Numbered from the stretch's first letter, positions 48,992 to 57,326 are shown. The stretch: 64,000 bases of DNA from Streptomyces cirratus (GCF_014650775.1 NZ_BMVP01000005.1:186001-250000); one strand, 5' to 3'. Program-made: numbers and translations. Notes: generated from the letters alone by a model not told the origin.

Positions 48992-51622
48992 ATGGGCTCT
49001 GACGTCTTGCTCGGCCACACCGAGGAGAGGAAACCAGTTTTCCTGCGTTACGGCCACCGCACCAAGCACGTAGCCGTCTTGGGTAAATCTGGCTATGGGA
49101 AGACGACGTTGCTTGAGCATCTCGTTCTAGAAGACATGCGAAGCGGCACCTCAGCAGTTGTCATCGATGCCCATGGCGATTTGACGGATCGTCTCATCTC
49201 TCTTGCGCCGGCAAAGGCGGGCAACAGCCTTATTCTGGTGGAGCCAAACAGCGAGCGCCCTTTCGGCCTAAACCTCTATGAGTGCCCGCCTGATGCCAAA
49301 GACGAGGTTGTAGCCAGGACTGTCGGCCAAGCGGTTGAGATCTTCCACAAGGTGATGGGCGTGCAGGGTGGCGGCTTGCTTCCTGTTATTGACCCAGGGC
49401 TGCGCAACACGGCACGCCTGCTTATCGCCAATGGCCTGACGATGGCCGAACTGCCACGCCTCTACGCCGACTCAGCGTTTCGACAAGCTGCCCTTCATAA
49501 GGTCACCAACCCATACGTCCGCCAATATTGGCAGGATTATGAGGCAGCTACGCCCCAGCGGCAGCAGGACAAGCGAGATCCCATCCTCAACAAAGTCGGC
49601 CGCTTCCTTGAAGACGAATTGCTCTACCCAATGGTTAGCCAGCCCGAGACGACTATCCCGTTCAAGCAGGTGATGAATGAAGGCGGCACCCTAATCCTCA
49701 ATCTCGCGAGGCTCGATCGCGAGTCCATCTCCTTCGTCGGCATGGTGTTCCTGTCAATCCTTAGCAATCTCATACACCAGCGAGATCAGATACCCAAGTC
49801 CCAGCGCAGGCGTGTGCACCTTTACCTCGATGAGTACGGAAGGTTTGCCACACCAACGACGCGGCGCATGCTTCAGGAAGTACGTACGTACGAACTGGGT
49901 ATCACCATTGCGCACCAGGATCTTTCACAGACGCCCGATGAAGAAGCCCTAAAGGTCGAGAGCCTTATCGTTTTCCAGCTCTCGCCCGAGGATGCGCAAG
50001 CTGTCGCGCCGATCTTCGCTAAGCCTCCTCCTTCTTCCGCAATGAGGCAAGGAATCTCTCAGCACCCGCTTGAATCGCTCGATCAGCGCCCCCATCCAGA
50101 CCCCGAGGTTCGTCGCGCAGTCCGCAATCTTGTTGGTGGACTCCATCGCTTGAAAGAAGATTTCTGGGCAGTCATGCCCCGCGGTCCTGTTGTTGGTAGC
50201 CTCCCCCGTCATACACCGAGCGTTACTGCATTCTTTGAGGATCAGGCCAGTGGTCGAGAGAGAACCGCCAGCTACGCTTACGTCGACCTAGACGGAGGCG
50301 AAATTAGCACGGCTCTCGAAGGGCTCAATCGTCTACTCGTTCAAGTCATGGAAGAGGGGACGCCTTCCCAATCCCACTCCAAATCACTCGTTGATATTGT
50401 TGCAAGCCTTGCCAGGGGCGCCTGTGGCTTGAGCTACTTTCGCTATGCTCTTGATGGCACGCCGGAGAGGCCATGCTACGACGACCACGTTAAGCTCCTC
50501 CACCTGCTTAGCGCTTACATCCAAGGCTGCCTCGGAGATGTGCAAAAGGGGGATTCGCCTCAACGCTCAGCAGAAGGTCGGTTCCCTCCCCTTGAGCGTG
50601 CCATGGCGGCTTATGACCCTGGCTGGGCTGGCAAAGCTGAGCCTGATTCTTATGCACAGCTGCTTTCCTATGTCGTGTCTACCATGACGCTCTACGCCGT
50701 CCTTGCTCGCGACCCCATCTTGATACCGTTTGGCAGCAACGAGGGACAGCGTAGTTACGCGGATATGCAAGCCGAGGCTGAAATGGAGATTCGCAATCTT
50801 CCTCCTCACGTGGCCTACTGCAAGATCACTGATTCAGCTGGGAAGCCATGCGGGTACAAAATAGAAGCGTCAGCGCCCGCAAGCATCGAGGAGCAGGCCG
50901 AGCAGCATTACTTTGACAATCAGCTCAGGAAAGCGCTGAGGATCAGTTCCAAGATCAGAGGCGCTGAACCGCTTGATATCCACCAGTTCAGCGGTCACTC
51001 GCATGATATAGGAACATATTTCAGGACTGATGAGTTCCGGAAAGATATGTCACGTTCTATGCAAGAGTGGCGGTACGGAACGACGAGGAAAAAGCGCTCA
51101 CCAATTACGTCACGCCCGCTGGAAATAGAGGGTGTGCGCAGCCGGAGCCGTGAGCACTTTGGTACTGCTCGGGCTCAGGTTGAGGAGGAGAGCAGGCGGA
51201 GGCGGGAGTACTTCGTTGAAGGCCACGCCGGGCGCAAGGCGGATCACAAGAACTCTGGCTCACTTCCGGTTGATCGCGCTCAGAAACCGGCGCGTGCCAA
51301 GCTGCGCGGCGAGCAGCGCCAGGAACAGATTCCCGAGACGAACCGCTCAGTTCTTCCCCCTATCGGCCGGAGGTCCCCAATGCGTTCCGGCGAGGCGGGT
51401 GCACCCCGGACGGGTCGGAGCATTGCATCAGCACTTGACCGGCTCTCCTCAAGCGGCGAGATGCGTGTTTACGAGCTCGCCAACGAACTAGGGGTCGAGA
51501 GTGCGGTCGTTATGGAGAAACTTGACCACCTCAATCTTTTCGTCCGCTCGCCAAACTCAATCCTCAAGAAATCTACCGTGCAGGCGTTGATCGATGCCTT
51601 CCGGGAACATCCGGAGTCGTAA
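48992..51622 (+). CDS. HerA/VirD4-like transfer ATPase with C-terminal IF2-N-like domain
   Basis: 876 residues. The N-terminal ATPase has Walker A LGKSGYGKTTL (31-39), VIDAHGDLTDRL, Walker B VHLYLDEYGRF, and TYELGITIAHQDLSQ as the downstream sensor region. This is the HerA/VirD4-TraG type found in DNA-transfer systems. No N-terminal membrane helix is seen. The middle (about 430-700) is unassigned. The last ~56 residues, GEMRVYELANELGVESAVVMEKLDHLNLFVRSPNSILKKSTVQALIDAF, match the small IF2-N domain of translation factor IF-2 and actinobacterial RNase E. ATG 48992 has a GAGGAGG site. It is probably the motor that pumps DNA during transfer. Confidence 0.85.
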   Translation: MGSDVLLGHTEERKPVFLRYGHRTKHVAVLGKSGYGKTTLLEHLVLEDMRSGTSAVVIDAHGDLTDRLISLAPAKAGNSLILVEPNSERPFGLNLYECPPDAKDEVVARTVGQAVEIFHKVMGVQGGGLLPVIDPGLRNTARLLIANGLTMAELPRLYADSAFRQAALHKVTNPYVRQYWQDYEAATPQRQQDKRDPILNKVGRFLEDELLYPMVSQPETTIPFKQVMNEGGTLILNLARLDRESISFVGMVFLSILSNLIHQRDQIPKSQRRRVHLYLDEYGRFATPTTRRMLQEVRTYELGITIAHQDLSQTPDEEALKVESLIVFQLSPEDAQAVAPIFAKPPPSSAMRQGISQHPLESLDQRPHPDPEVRRAVRNLVGGLHRLKEDFWAVMPRGPVVGSLPRHTPSVTAFFEDQASGRERTASYAYVDLDGGEISTALEGLNRLLVQVMEEGTPSQSHSKSLVDIVASLARGACGLSYFRYALDGTPERPCYDDHVKLLHLLSAYIQGCLGDVQKGDSPQRSAEGRFPPLERAMAAYDPGWAGKAEPDSYAQLLSYVVSTMTLYAVLARDPILIPFGSNEGQRSYADMQAEAEMEIRNLPPHVAYCKITDSAGKPCGYKIEASAPASIEEQAEQHYFDNQLRKALRISSKIRGAEPLDIHQFSGHSHDIGTYFRTDEFRKDMSRSMQEWRYGTTRKKRSPITSRPLEIEGVRSRSREHFGTARAQVEEESRRRREYFVEGHAGRKADHKNSGSLPVDRAQKPARAKLRGEQRQEQIPETNRSVLPPIGRRSPMRSGEAGAPRTGRSIASALDRLSSSGEMRVYELANELGVESAVVMEKLDHLNLFVRSPNSILKKSTVQALIDAFREHPES

Positions 51623-51641
51623 GGAGAACCGGTTCTCTTAC
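51619..51641 (+). terminator. Inverted repeat overlapping the ATPase stop codon
   Basis: GTAAGGAGAACC faces GGTTCTCTTAC, complementary apart from one missing base. The first arm includes the TAA stop of the ATPase gene. It could be a weak terminator or a translation-coupling structure. Confidence 0.45.
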
Positions 51642-51697
51642 GCGAGTCTTACGGCGTTCCAGTTCGAGTTCTCACGCTCGTTTGGCAAAGTGGCTCA

Positions 51698-52489
51698 ATG
51701 AACGAAGCACCTCACACTCCCAGCGTCACGCCAACCGGCCCGCTTCGCCTTGGTGCCGTGGACGAGGAGATTCTTCGGGCCGTCAACCGCTTCCAGTACA
51801 TGACGGCCGCCCAGGTTGGACGGCTCCTCTATCCCAACCAGCACGACGACAATCGCTACGTGCAGCGTCGCCTTCGTCGGTTGGCCCAGGCTGATTACTT
51901 GCTCAGATTGCGTGAGCTGCCCACACCACGGATCGGCTCAGCGCCTCTCGTCGCCGCTGAGCTGCTGTGCCGGCGCTTCCAGGTATCCATGCCCAGGCTC
52001 ATCACTGAGCGAGCGCTCAAGCGGATGAACATTCGCGTCCAGCCGCACGGCCAGGACGGCCGCAACGTCGCCGTCATCCCCGATGCGTGGTTTGAGCTTC
52101 AGACCTCGGATGACCCTGTGGTGGCCATCGCTCTGGAGCTAGACCGTGGGACCGAGTACCAGCGCTCCTGGCGTCGCAAGGTCGCCTCCCTCACTGCCTG
52201 GGCAGATGGTCCGTACCGCTCCTCGTTTGAGGCCGACAACCTCACCGTGGCCGTTGCCGCCCCCACCCACGCCAGACGCGACCAGCTCAGGACCTGGACC
52301 GCTCTGGAGCTTGAGGCCATCTCCGGGCTGCACCTGGCGGAGATCTTCCTGTTCACCGATGCCTCGCCCGTTGTAACCGAGCCCTTCGATTTCTTCTTCT
52401 CCCCGCTTTGGTACCCCGCCGGCCAGAGCACGCCCGTTGCCCTGCTCGATCTGCCGGAGGAAGCCCAGGCCGACCACGGCCTGTCGTGA
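51698..52489 (+). CDS. Replication-relaxation family protein
   Basis: 263 residues of the Replic_Relax (PF13814-like) group. The N-terminal winged HTH is VDEEILRAVNRFQYMTAAQVGRLLYPNQHDDNRYVQRRLRRLAQADYLLRL. The second half resembles a PD-(D/E)xK nuclease-like core: IPDAWFEL...VVAIALELDRGTEYQRSWRRKVASLTAW, with Asp, Glu, Asp and Lys at fitting places. Members accompany coupling ATPases on plasmids and conjugative elements and are thought to act in DNA processing. Its stop overlaps the GTG of the second ATPase (GTGA), so the two are coupled. It is the best relaxase candidate in element B. Confidence 0.82.
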   Translation: MNEAPHTPSVTPTGPLRLGAVDEEILRAVNRFQYMTAAQVGRLLYPNQHDDNRYVQRRLRRLAQADYLLRLRELPTPRIGSAPLVAAELLCRRFQVSMPRLITERALKRMNIRVQPHGQDGRNVAVIPDAWFELQTSDDPVVAIALELDRGTEYQRSWRRKVASLTAWADGPYRSSFEADNLTVAVAAPTHARRDQLRTWTALELEAISGLHLAEIFLFTDASPVVTEPFDFFFSPLWYPAGQSTPVALLDLPEEAQADHGLS

Positions 52490-53982
52490 TCTTCCTCCGC
52501 AACCGCCAGGGGCCGCGCATCCCCCTTGGCACGTACCGAAGTTGGCTCATCCCCCGGACGCTCTACCTGCCGCTGAACGACGCTCGCGTCCACATGCATG
52601 TCCTCGGGAAGACCGGCTCGGGTAAGAGCTACTTTCTTGCCTCGCTCTTCCGGTCCCTCTACCTCGCGGGACAGCCGGTCACTCTCATTGACCCGCATGG
52701 CGACCTCGCCCAACTCGTCTTGGCCCACCTCGTCCAGGCCGGGCAGCTTGCTACCCCCAAGCAGCGCTCACGTCTCATCTACTTGGACGTCCCGGCCGCC
52801 GCGGTCGAGGACCGGTTCCTGCCGTTCAACTACCTCGCCCAGCCCTACGACGACCACGCGATGGCCGAGCACGTAGCCGAGGCAGCCCGGAGGGCCTGGC
52901 CCGAGCTGGCCCATGGTGCCCCCACCTTTGAGAACATCCTCAAGCACTCGGTCGTGGCGCTTTGCCAGGCAGGGCTTCCCTTAACTCGTCTCTCCGATCT
53001 CCTCACGGACAAGTCCTTCCGCGACGGGGTGCTAACCCGAGTACGTGACCCCCAGGTTCTCCGCTTCTTCCGGCTTCGCATGGACCAGTGGGGACGAGAC
53101 GCGCCCCTGATGAAGGAGTCAACCCTCAACCGGGCGGATCTTCTAACCCTCTCCCCGATTCTCCGCTATGCCCTGGGGCATGAGCGAAACGTCTTGGACT
53201 TCCGGTCGCTGATCGACTCGGGCACCTCGTTGATCGTCAACCTCGCGGTTGCCTCCCCCGACGCCCGCCGGCTCTTTGGCTGCCTGCTCACCGTGGGCAT
53301 GGAGACCGCGGCCCTCAGCCGTGCCAACGTCCGGGCAGCAGGCTCGGGACGTACCCCGCACTTTCTAATCCTGGACGAGTTCTCACAGTTCATGGCCCAA
53401 AGCGAGGAGAGCCTCACCCGTATGCTCTCGGAGACTCGCAAATACAACCTGTTCTGCGTTATGGCGCACCAGAACTGGAGCCAGGCGTCAGACCGGCTCA
53501 AGGGAGCACTTCAGAACGTGGGTCTTGAGGTCGTCCTCAAGGCAGGCCGTCCGGATGCCGAGCACTCCGCCCGCCTCTTCGGCACGGTTGATCCGGACGC
53601 CATCAAGCACGTCGTCACCGACCAGGCCGCCGAGGACAGAACGCACCCCTCCTACTACCCCCTGGCCGAGCAGTGGGAGCGACAGGTCCAATCCATCCAA
53701 CAGCTACGCGTCGGCGAGGCATTCGTCAGACTGCCGGACGACCGTGTGCAGAAGGTCAGCACCCCTCGCCTCCCCGATCTCACCGAGCTGCCGCGCGAGC
53801 TGGACGAGGTCGAGCGGTACTACCTTGACCGCTACTTCGAGCCGCCCGGTGTCGAGCCCGTTCTCGCACCAACCACACAGGCCGAGTCACACACAACCGT
53901 CGTCAGACGACGTAAGCCACCAAGACGCACCGTCGGGACGACGCTCTACAGCTTTCCGTCGAGGCTAAAGACCGCGAAATAG
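52486..53982 (+). CDS. TraG/VirD4-like coupling ATPase
   Basis: 498 residues. Walker A is HVLGKTGSGKSYFL (41-48), VTLIDPHGDLAQLVLAHL follows, Walker B is PHFLILDEFSQFM, and a sensor region NLFCVMAHQNWSQASDRL comes after. This is the conjugative DNA-transfer ATPase family; it has no clear membrane helix. A TTA codon (codon 166, 52981-52983) makes expression bldA-dependent in Streptomyces. The GTG start overlaps the replication-relaxation stop. Together with the ATPase at 48992 it gives two related but distinct motors in one element. Confidence 0.88.
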   Translation: MIFLRNRQGPRIPLGTYRSWLIPRTLYLPLNDARVHMHVLGKTGSGKSYFLASLFRSLYLAGQPVTLIDPHGDLAQLVLAHLVQAGQLATPKQRSRLIYLDVPAAAVEDRFLPFNYLAQPYDDHAMAEHVAEAARRAWPELAHGAPTFENILKHSVVALCQAGLPLTRLSDLLTDKSFRDGVLTRVRDPQVLRFFRLRMDQWGRDAPLMKESTLNRADLLTLSPILRYALGHERNVLDFRSLIDSGTSLIVNLAVASPDARRLFGCLLTVGMETAALSRANVRAAGSGRTPHFLILDEFSQFMAQSEESLTRMLSETRKYNLFCVMAHQNWSQASDRLKGALQNVGLEVVLKAGRPDAEHSARLFGTVDPDAIKHVVTDQAAEDRTHPSYYPLAEQWERQVQSIQQLRVGEAFVRLPDDRVQKVSTPRLPDLTELPRELDEVERYYLDRYFEPPGVEPVLAPTTQAESHTTVVRRRKPPRRTVGTTLYSFPSRLKTAK

Positions 53983-54039
53983 GGACCATTTTTGCCCATT
54001 GATTCCGCCGTGCTCATTTTGATATAAATAAGACAGTCT

Positions 54040-54345
54040 ATGTTTACCGAAGAACAGTTAAATCAACTACGAGAACTACTATCTCCCATCGAGCGCCGAC
54101 TAGGCGGCTTGGAAGAGCGGATGGGCGGTTTAGACAAGCGCATGGGTGACCTTGAAGAGCGATCCACTAGTATTGAAGTCCAGCTCAAGGCGCACGTCGA
54201 GCAGTCAAAGAATCAGCACGACGAGCTGACCGCCCTATTCCTGGACGTCACCGAGGTCAACGACAAGGCTTACAAGAAGACGCTCGCGAACCACGACGAG
54301 CGCATCACTCGCATTGAGACACACCTCAACAACCCCCAACCCTGA
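54040..54345 (+). CDS. Small coiled-coil protein
   Basis: 101 residues, almost entirely heptad-patterned: LNQLRELLSPIERRLGGLEERMGGLDKRMGDLEERSTSIEVQLKAHVEQ, then LANHDERITRIETHL. It has two TTA codons (codons 7 and 31). A TATAAA box ends 12 bases before the ATG, with no ribosome site, which suggests a leaderless transcript. It could be an adaptor or oligomeric partner of the coupling ATPase just upstream; the function is unknown. Confidence 0.72.
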   Translation: MFTEEQLNQLRELLSPIERRLGGLEERMGGLDKRMGDLEERSTSIEVQLKAHVEQSKNQHDELTALFLDVTEVNDKAYKKTLANHDERITRIETHLNNPQP

Positions 54346-54872
54346 CCACCTTTCCCTTTTCCTTCCTTAATTGGCGGCACTTTCGGCATGGCTAGCGGGT
54401 CAAGGCTCCGCAGGACCGACGAAGTCGGCTTGGCCTTGAGGCGGTGGACAGGCCGGAACATCATCTGCCAGAAGGAAGAAAAGGTCTCATAGCTCTAAGG
54501 TCGAACGAGAGGCCATGTCGCAGAAGAAATGATTGGCGGCGGGGTTTTGAGGCTCGGGGAGTCAATACCGCTAACTGTTCGTCCCGTAGTGTCTCGCCCA
54601 GCCTCAGCGAGGTGTTCATGAGATGAACTTTGATAGATCCCAGCGGTAGGGAGGAGTCAGTCCCATAACTGGCCCTGAGGTTTTACCCACCTCCCCCGCG
54701 TCGGGGCCCTTAAGCAGGCAGACCTGATCGGGCTCTTGAGGCAGCTGCGGTGCTGCCCGATTTCACAAGTGTGCGGTCTGCCTGCTCCCAACACGATGCA
54801 GGCCACCGGCCAAATCCTCAGGGCAGCCGGCTGGCGTTGCGCGAGGGCCCGCAGTCCCCCGAGGTGTGGGTT
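54346..54872. other. Non-coding stretch between transfer and regulatory genes
   Basis: 527 bp with no convincing gene. It contains a CCCC/GGGG hairpin (54696-54708) and a nested 72-base structure at 54714-54785. Confidence 0.5.
54714..54785. ncRNA. Nested 72-nt stem structure, candidate RNA or transfer site
   Basis: Outer arms GCAGGCAGACC (54714-54724) and GGTCTGCCTGC (54775-54785) are perfectly complementary. Inside them ATCGGGC (54727-54733) pairs with GCCCGAT (54755-54761), and within that AGC pairs with GCT across a TGCGGT loop (or an alternative GGCAGC/GCTGCC stem). No promoter is obvious. It could equally be a terminator or an oriT-type site. Confidence 0.45.
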
Positions 54873-55109
54873 TCAGTTCGTGAGCGTCATGCGCCAGAAG
54901 CGGGTGACCGTCTCGCGATAGCCCTGGTGGGAAGGGTTGCGCCCGACGTGGTGGAACGCCCAGTCACGGGCGGTCTCGAAGTCCTCATTGGCGCTTGAGG
55001 CCGCAAGGCACGTGGTGCACTGGAGTTCATGCACCCTCTTCGGAGCTTCCGGGGCGGTCTCGGGGCCCATCGTCCAGTTAGCGAAGCGGATGACGCTGCG
55101 TGGAGTCAT
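54873..55109 (-). CDS. Small DUF7848-like protein
   Basis: 78 residues: VIRFANWTMGPETAPEAPKRVHELQCTTCLAASSANEDFETARDWAFHHVGRNPSHQGYRETVTRFWRM. The Cys pair, the ARDWAFHHVGRNPSH block and the final FWR resemble a Streptomyces-specific small family (DUF7848) that often sits beside XRE/DUF397-type regulators. It may bind zinc through Cys and His residues. Its ATG at 55109, with AAGGAG upstream, overlaps the stop of the preceding gene (ATGA). It is last of a three-gene mini-operon. Confidence 0.65.
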   Translation of the reverse strand: MTPRSVIRFANWTMGPETAPEAPKRVHELQCTTCLAASSANEDFETARDWAFHHVGRNPSHQGYRETVTRFWRMTLTN

Positions 55110-55348
55110 CGCGGTCTCCTTCCCTGAGCGTTGACCACGGTTACCTTTGCGCGCAACTCGTCAAGAACTTCAGCCGGCCGTAGAGCACTTGGCGGCACGT
55201 CCCACTCAGTACCCCCGCCGGGCGGGCGCAGCTGGACGTACGACCCGACGTTGCCCATGACAACGCCTACTCGGTCAGTCCGTGTGTCCACCAGGAGCAA
55301 GCCGACCTCAGCCTCTGGGGCCTCTGATTCCGGCTCGCTGGCCCTCAT
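55106..55348 (-). CDS. Small protein of regulatory mini-operon
   Basis: 80 residues, VGLLLVDTRTDRVGVVMGNVGSYVQLRPPGGGTEWDVPPSALRPA, a compact beta-rich domain with a charged N-terminal tail. The pattern is that of a small Streptomyces family found with XRE regulators; no function is known. It overlaps both neighbours by 4 bp (ATGA), so the three genes are translationally coupled. Confidence 0.65.
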   Translation of the reverse strand: MRASEPESEAPEAEVGLLLVDTRTDRVGVVMGNVGSYVQLRPPGGGTEWDVPPSALRPAEVLDELRAKVTVVNAQGRRPR

Positions 55349-55551
55349 GCGGTTCCGCGGCGCACGACCTCGGCCAGCTTCACCGCGACGTCCGCACGGA
55401 TACGTCCGAGTTCCACCAGGTTGAGGTACGGGCTCGCAAAGTCGCTGTCCAGTGAGGGCAACACGATCCCCGCGCCGGCCAGCGCGTCTCGCAGTTCCGT
55501 TGCCGCTTCTTCAGCAGCGCCGGGCTTCAGCTTTGCCTGCTTGGTCGTCAT
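55345..55551 (-). CDS. Small conserved Streptomyces protein, first of mini-operon
   Basis: 68 residues: AAEEAATELRDALAGAGIVLPSLDSDFASPYLNLVELGRIRADVAVKLAEVVRRG. This motif recurs in small actinobacterial proteins encoded beside the same two families. The start ATG 55551 is favoured; an upstream extension overlaps the divergent promoter. It is divergent from the plus-strand smORF-DUF6879-XRE unit, 182 bp away, so the two units likely share control. Confidence 0.65.
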   Translation of the reverse strand: MTTKQAKLKPGAAEEAATELRDALAGAGIVLPSLDSDFASPYLNLVELGRIRADVAVKLAEVVRRGTA

Positions 55552-55733
55552 GCCCCGAGACGGTAGAAGCCCTGGGGCGGCCGGGTTAACGGCGCTTCGA
55601 TTTGCTTCTTGATCAACTTCCCCCGCTTCGAGACGCTTCTCATTTGTGGGTCTCTTGCACCCTTCTGCTTCCGGTGTTCGGGCGACTACGGTTCGGAGCG
55701 GCTCGACTGCAACGATCACTGGGAGGGGTTGTC

Positions 55734-55934
55734 ATGAAGCTCAAGTTCATCGGCACGACGTCAGATGACGGCAAGTGTCCGACGCTCTACGAGACCGAGG
55801 ACGGTCGGATCGTCGTCCAGGGGTACAAGCTCACCGACGGGGAGGCGCTTGAGCAGCTTCGAGACGTGTTGCCCGGCGAGACGTTCGTGGTGGTACCGCG
55901 GGAGCTTCTGACCCGCTTCGCGCCCAAGGAGTGA
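55734..55934 (+). CDS. Small protein of the DUF6879-XRE unit
   Basis: 66 residues: MKLKFIGTTSDDGKCPTLYETEDGRIVVQGYKLTDGEALEQLRDVLPGETFVVVPRELL. Small beta-rich proteins of this sequence type commonly precede DUF6879 and XRE genes in Streptomyces. ATG 55734 follows GGGAGGGG. It is 3 bp from the next gene. The function is unknown. Confidence 0.75.
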   Translation: MKLKFIGTTSDDGKCPTLYETEDGRIVVQGYKLTDGEALEQLRDVLPGETFVVVPRELLTRFAPKE

Positions 55935-55937
55935 GCC

Positions 55938-56474
55938 GTGCCGCACTTGATCGACAGTGACGAGATCGACCGTCTTTTCCGGGAGGGGTTTGAGCACACC
56001 GCCTGGCGCCTGGAGAGCCGGCGTGCCTACCAGGTCGACTACGAGGGCGAGACGTATCAACGTTTCCTCCGGGGAGAAGAACCGGCTCGCGACCCCGATC
56101 GCCCATGGCTCGTGAACATGCGTAGGCAAACCGGTGCAGGCAAGCGAGTCGAGCGGGTTCGCCTCATTGACGATCCGCCAACGACCTACCAGCGGTACGG
56201 ACTTACCGGTGTCCCGGCAGCCCTGGAGGCAGGCGAGGATGTCCGCTATCTACACCGCGCGCGGTCGGAGGAAGCGGCGTTGCCTGCCGAGGATTTCTGG
56301 CTCTTTGACAGCCGGTACGTTGCCCTCTTTCACTACGAGGGCGACGAGCCCGTCGGCCTGGAGCTGATCGAAGATCCGGCTCGTGTGTTGCGCTACTGCC
56401 AAGTCCGCGACGCCGCCTGGCACTACGCCATCCCCTACCGGGAGTTCGCCCTTCAAGTACCTTCCGCTATGTGA
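55938..56474 (+). CDS. DUF6879 family protein
   Basis: 178 residues: FREGFEHTAWRLESRRAYQVDYEGETYQRFLRGEEP, RRQTGAGKRVERVRLIDDPPTTYQRYGL, DFWLFDSRYVALFHYEGDEPVGLELIEDPARVLRYCQVRDAAWHYAIPY. This is the DUF6879 pattern. The start is GTG 55938 with AAGGAG. The stop overlaps the XRE GTG start. By analogy with the DUF397-XRE pairs of Streptomyces, it may be a partner controlled by the XRE protein, possibly toxin-antitoxin-like; this is inference. Confidence 0.8.
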   Translation: MPHLIDSDEIDRLFREGFEHTAWRLESRRAYQVDYEGETYQRFLRGEEPARDPDRPWLVNMRRQTGAGKRVERVRLIDDPPTTYQRYGLTGVPAALEAGEDVRYLHRARSEEAALPAEDFWLFDSRYVALFHYEGDEPVGLELIEDPARVLRYCQVRDAAWHYAIPYREFALQVPSAM

Positions 56475-57310
56475 GCACGGATTTTCAACGAGCCAGAGAG
56501 GCCCTCGGTGCGCGCCTGCGCGAACTGCGCACCGAGGCACATCTCACCCATCGGGAGCTGGCAACCCGCCTTGGGTGGGCCCCCTCCAAGATGTCAAAAC
56601 TTGAGACCGGCAAGCAGACGGCATCGATCGCCGATCTCACCGCCTGGGCTGAGGCAACCGGGTTCCCTGAGGTACTACCCGAGCTGAAGAACAGCCTCCG
56701 CCGACTGGAGACGCACTACCGCTCATGGCGACGCCAGCTGGCCGGCGGCCACAAGGCCGTCCAGGACGCTGCCCTCGCTGAGGAACAGCGCGCTCAGGTC
56801 ATCCGGGTATACGAGACCTCGGTCATCCCGGGCATCTTCCAGACTGCGGAGTATGCCCGCCACCTCTTCACCCACTCAGCGAGGCTGCGTCGTTCCCCCC
56901 GGGACGTTGAGGACGCCGTACGGGCTCGTCTCCGTCGCCAAGAGGTTCTGTACCAACGCGGGCAGAAGTACCGCGTCATCATCTGGGAAGCCGTTCTCTA
57001 CGCCGTGATCGGGAGCCCCGAGGTCATGCTCGGCCAGCTCGACCGCCTCGCCGGGATCATCGGCCTGGATACCGTCACCCTCGGGGTTCTCCCCTTCTCA
57101 GCCTCCCTGGACTTCACACCCAAGCACGGGTTCTGGATCCATGACGAGCGCAACGTCATCGTTGAGACCCTCAGCGCCGAGATGGAGCTTAAGGAGCCCG
57201 AAGACGTTGCGCTGTATCTGCGCCTCTGGGAGTACTACGACCAGGCCGCCGTCTACGGCCACACCGCACATCGAGCCATTGCCCGGGCTCGCCATGCGCT
57301 GGGAAGTTAG
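56471..57310 (+). CDS. XRE-family regulator with DUF5753 domain
   Basis: 279 residues. The HTH is ALGARLRELRTEAHLTHRELATRLGWAPSKMSKLETGKQTASIADLTAWAEATG. DUF5753 follows: VIRVYETSVIPGIFQTAEYARHLF, RLRRQEVLYQRGQKYRVIIWEAVLYAVIGSPEVMLGQLDRLAGIIGLDTVTLGVLPF, FWIHDERNVIVETLSAEMEL. The GTG start at 56471 overlaps the DUF6879 stop (GTGA). It is likely the main regulator of this unit and perhaps of the divergent mini-operon. Confidence 0.92.
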   Translation: MSTDFQRAREALGARLRELRTEAHLTHRELATRLGWAPSKMSKLETGKQTASIADLTAWAEATGFPEVLPELKNSLRRLETHYRSWRRQLAGGHKAVQDAALAEEQRAQVIRVYETSVIPGIFQTAEYARHLFTHSARLRRSPRDVEDAVRARLRRQEVLYQRGQKYRVIIWEAVLYAVIGSPEVMLGQLDRLAGIIGLDTVTLGVLPFSASLDFTPKHGFWIHDERNVIVETLSAEMELKEPEDVALYLRLWEYYDQAAVYGHTAHRAIARARHALGS

Positions 57311-57326
57311 TCCCGTTTATTCCTTA

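Noticed and set aside
55602..55733. Upstream extension of the 66-residue smORF
   Set aside because: The extension overlaps the divergent promoter region, whereas ATG 55734 has a strong ribosome site and the conserved MKLKF start.
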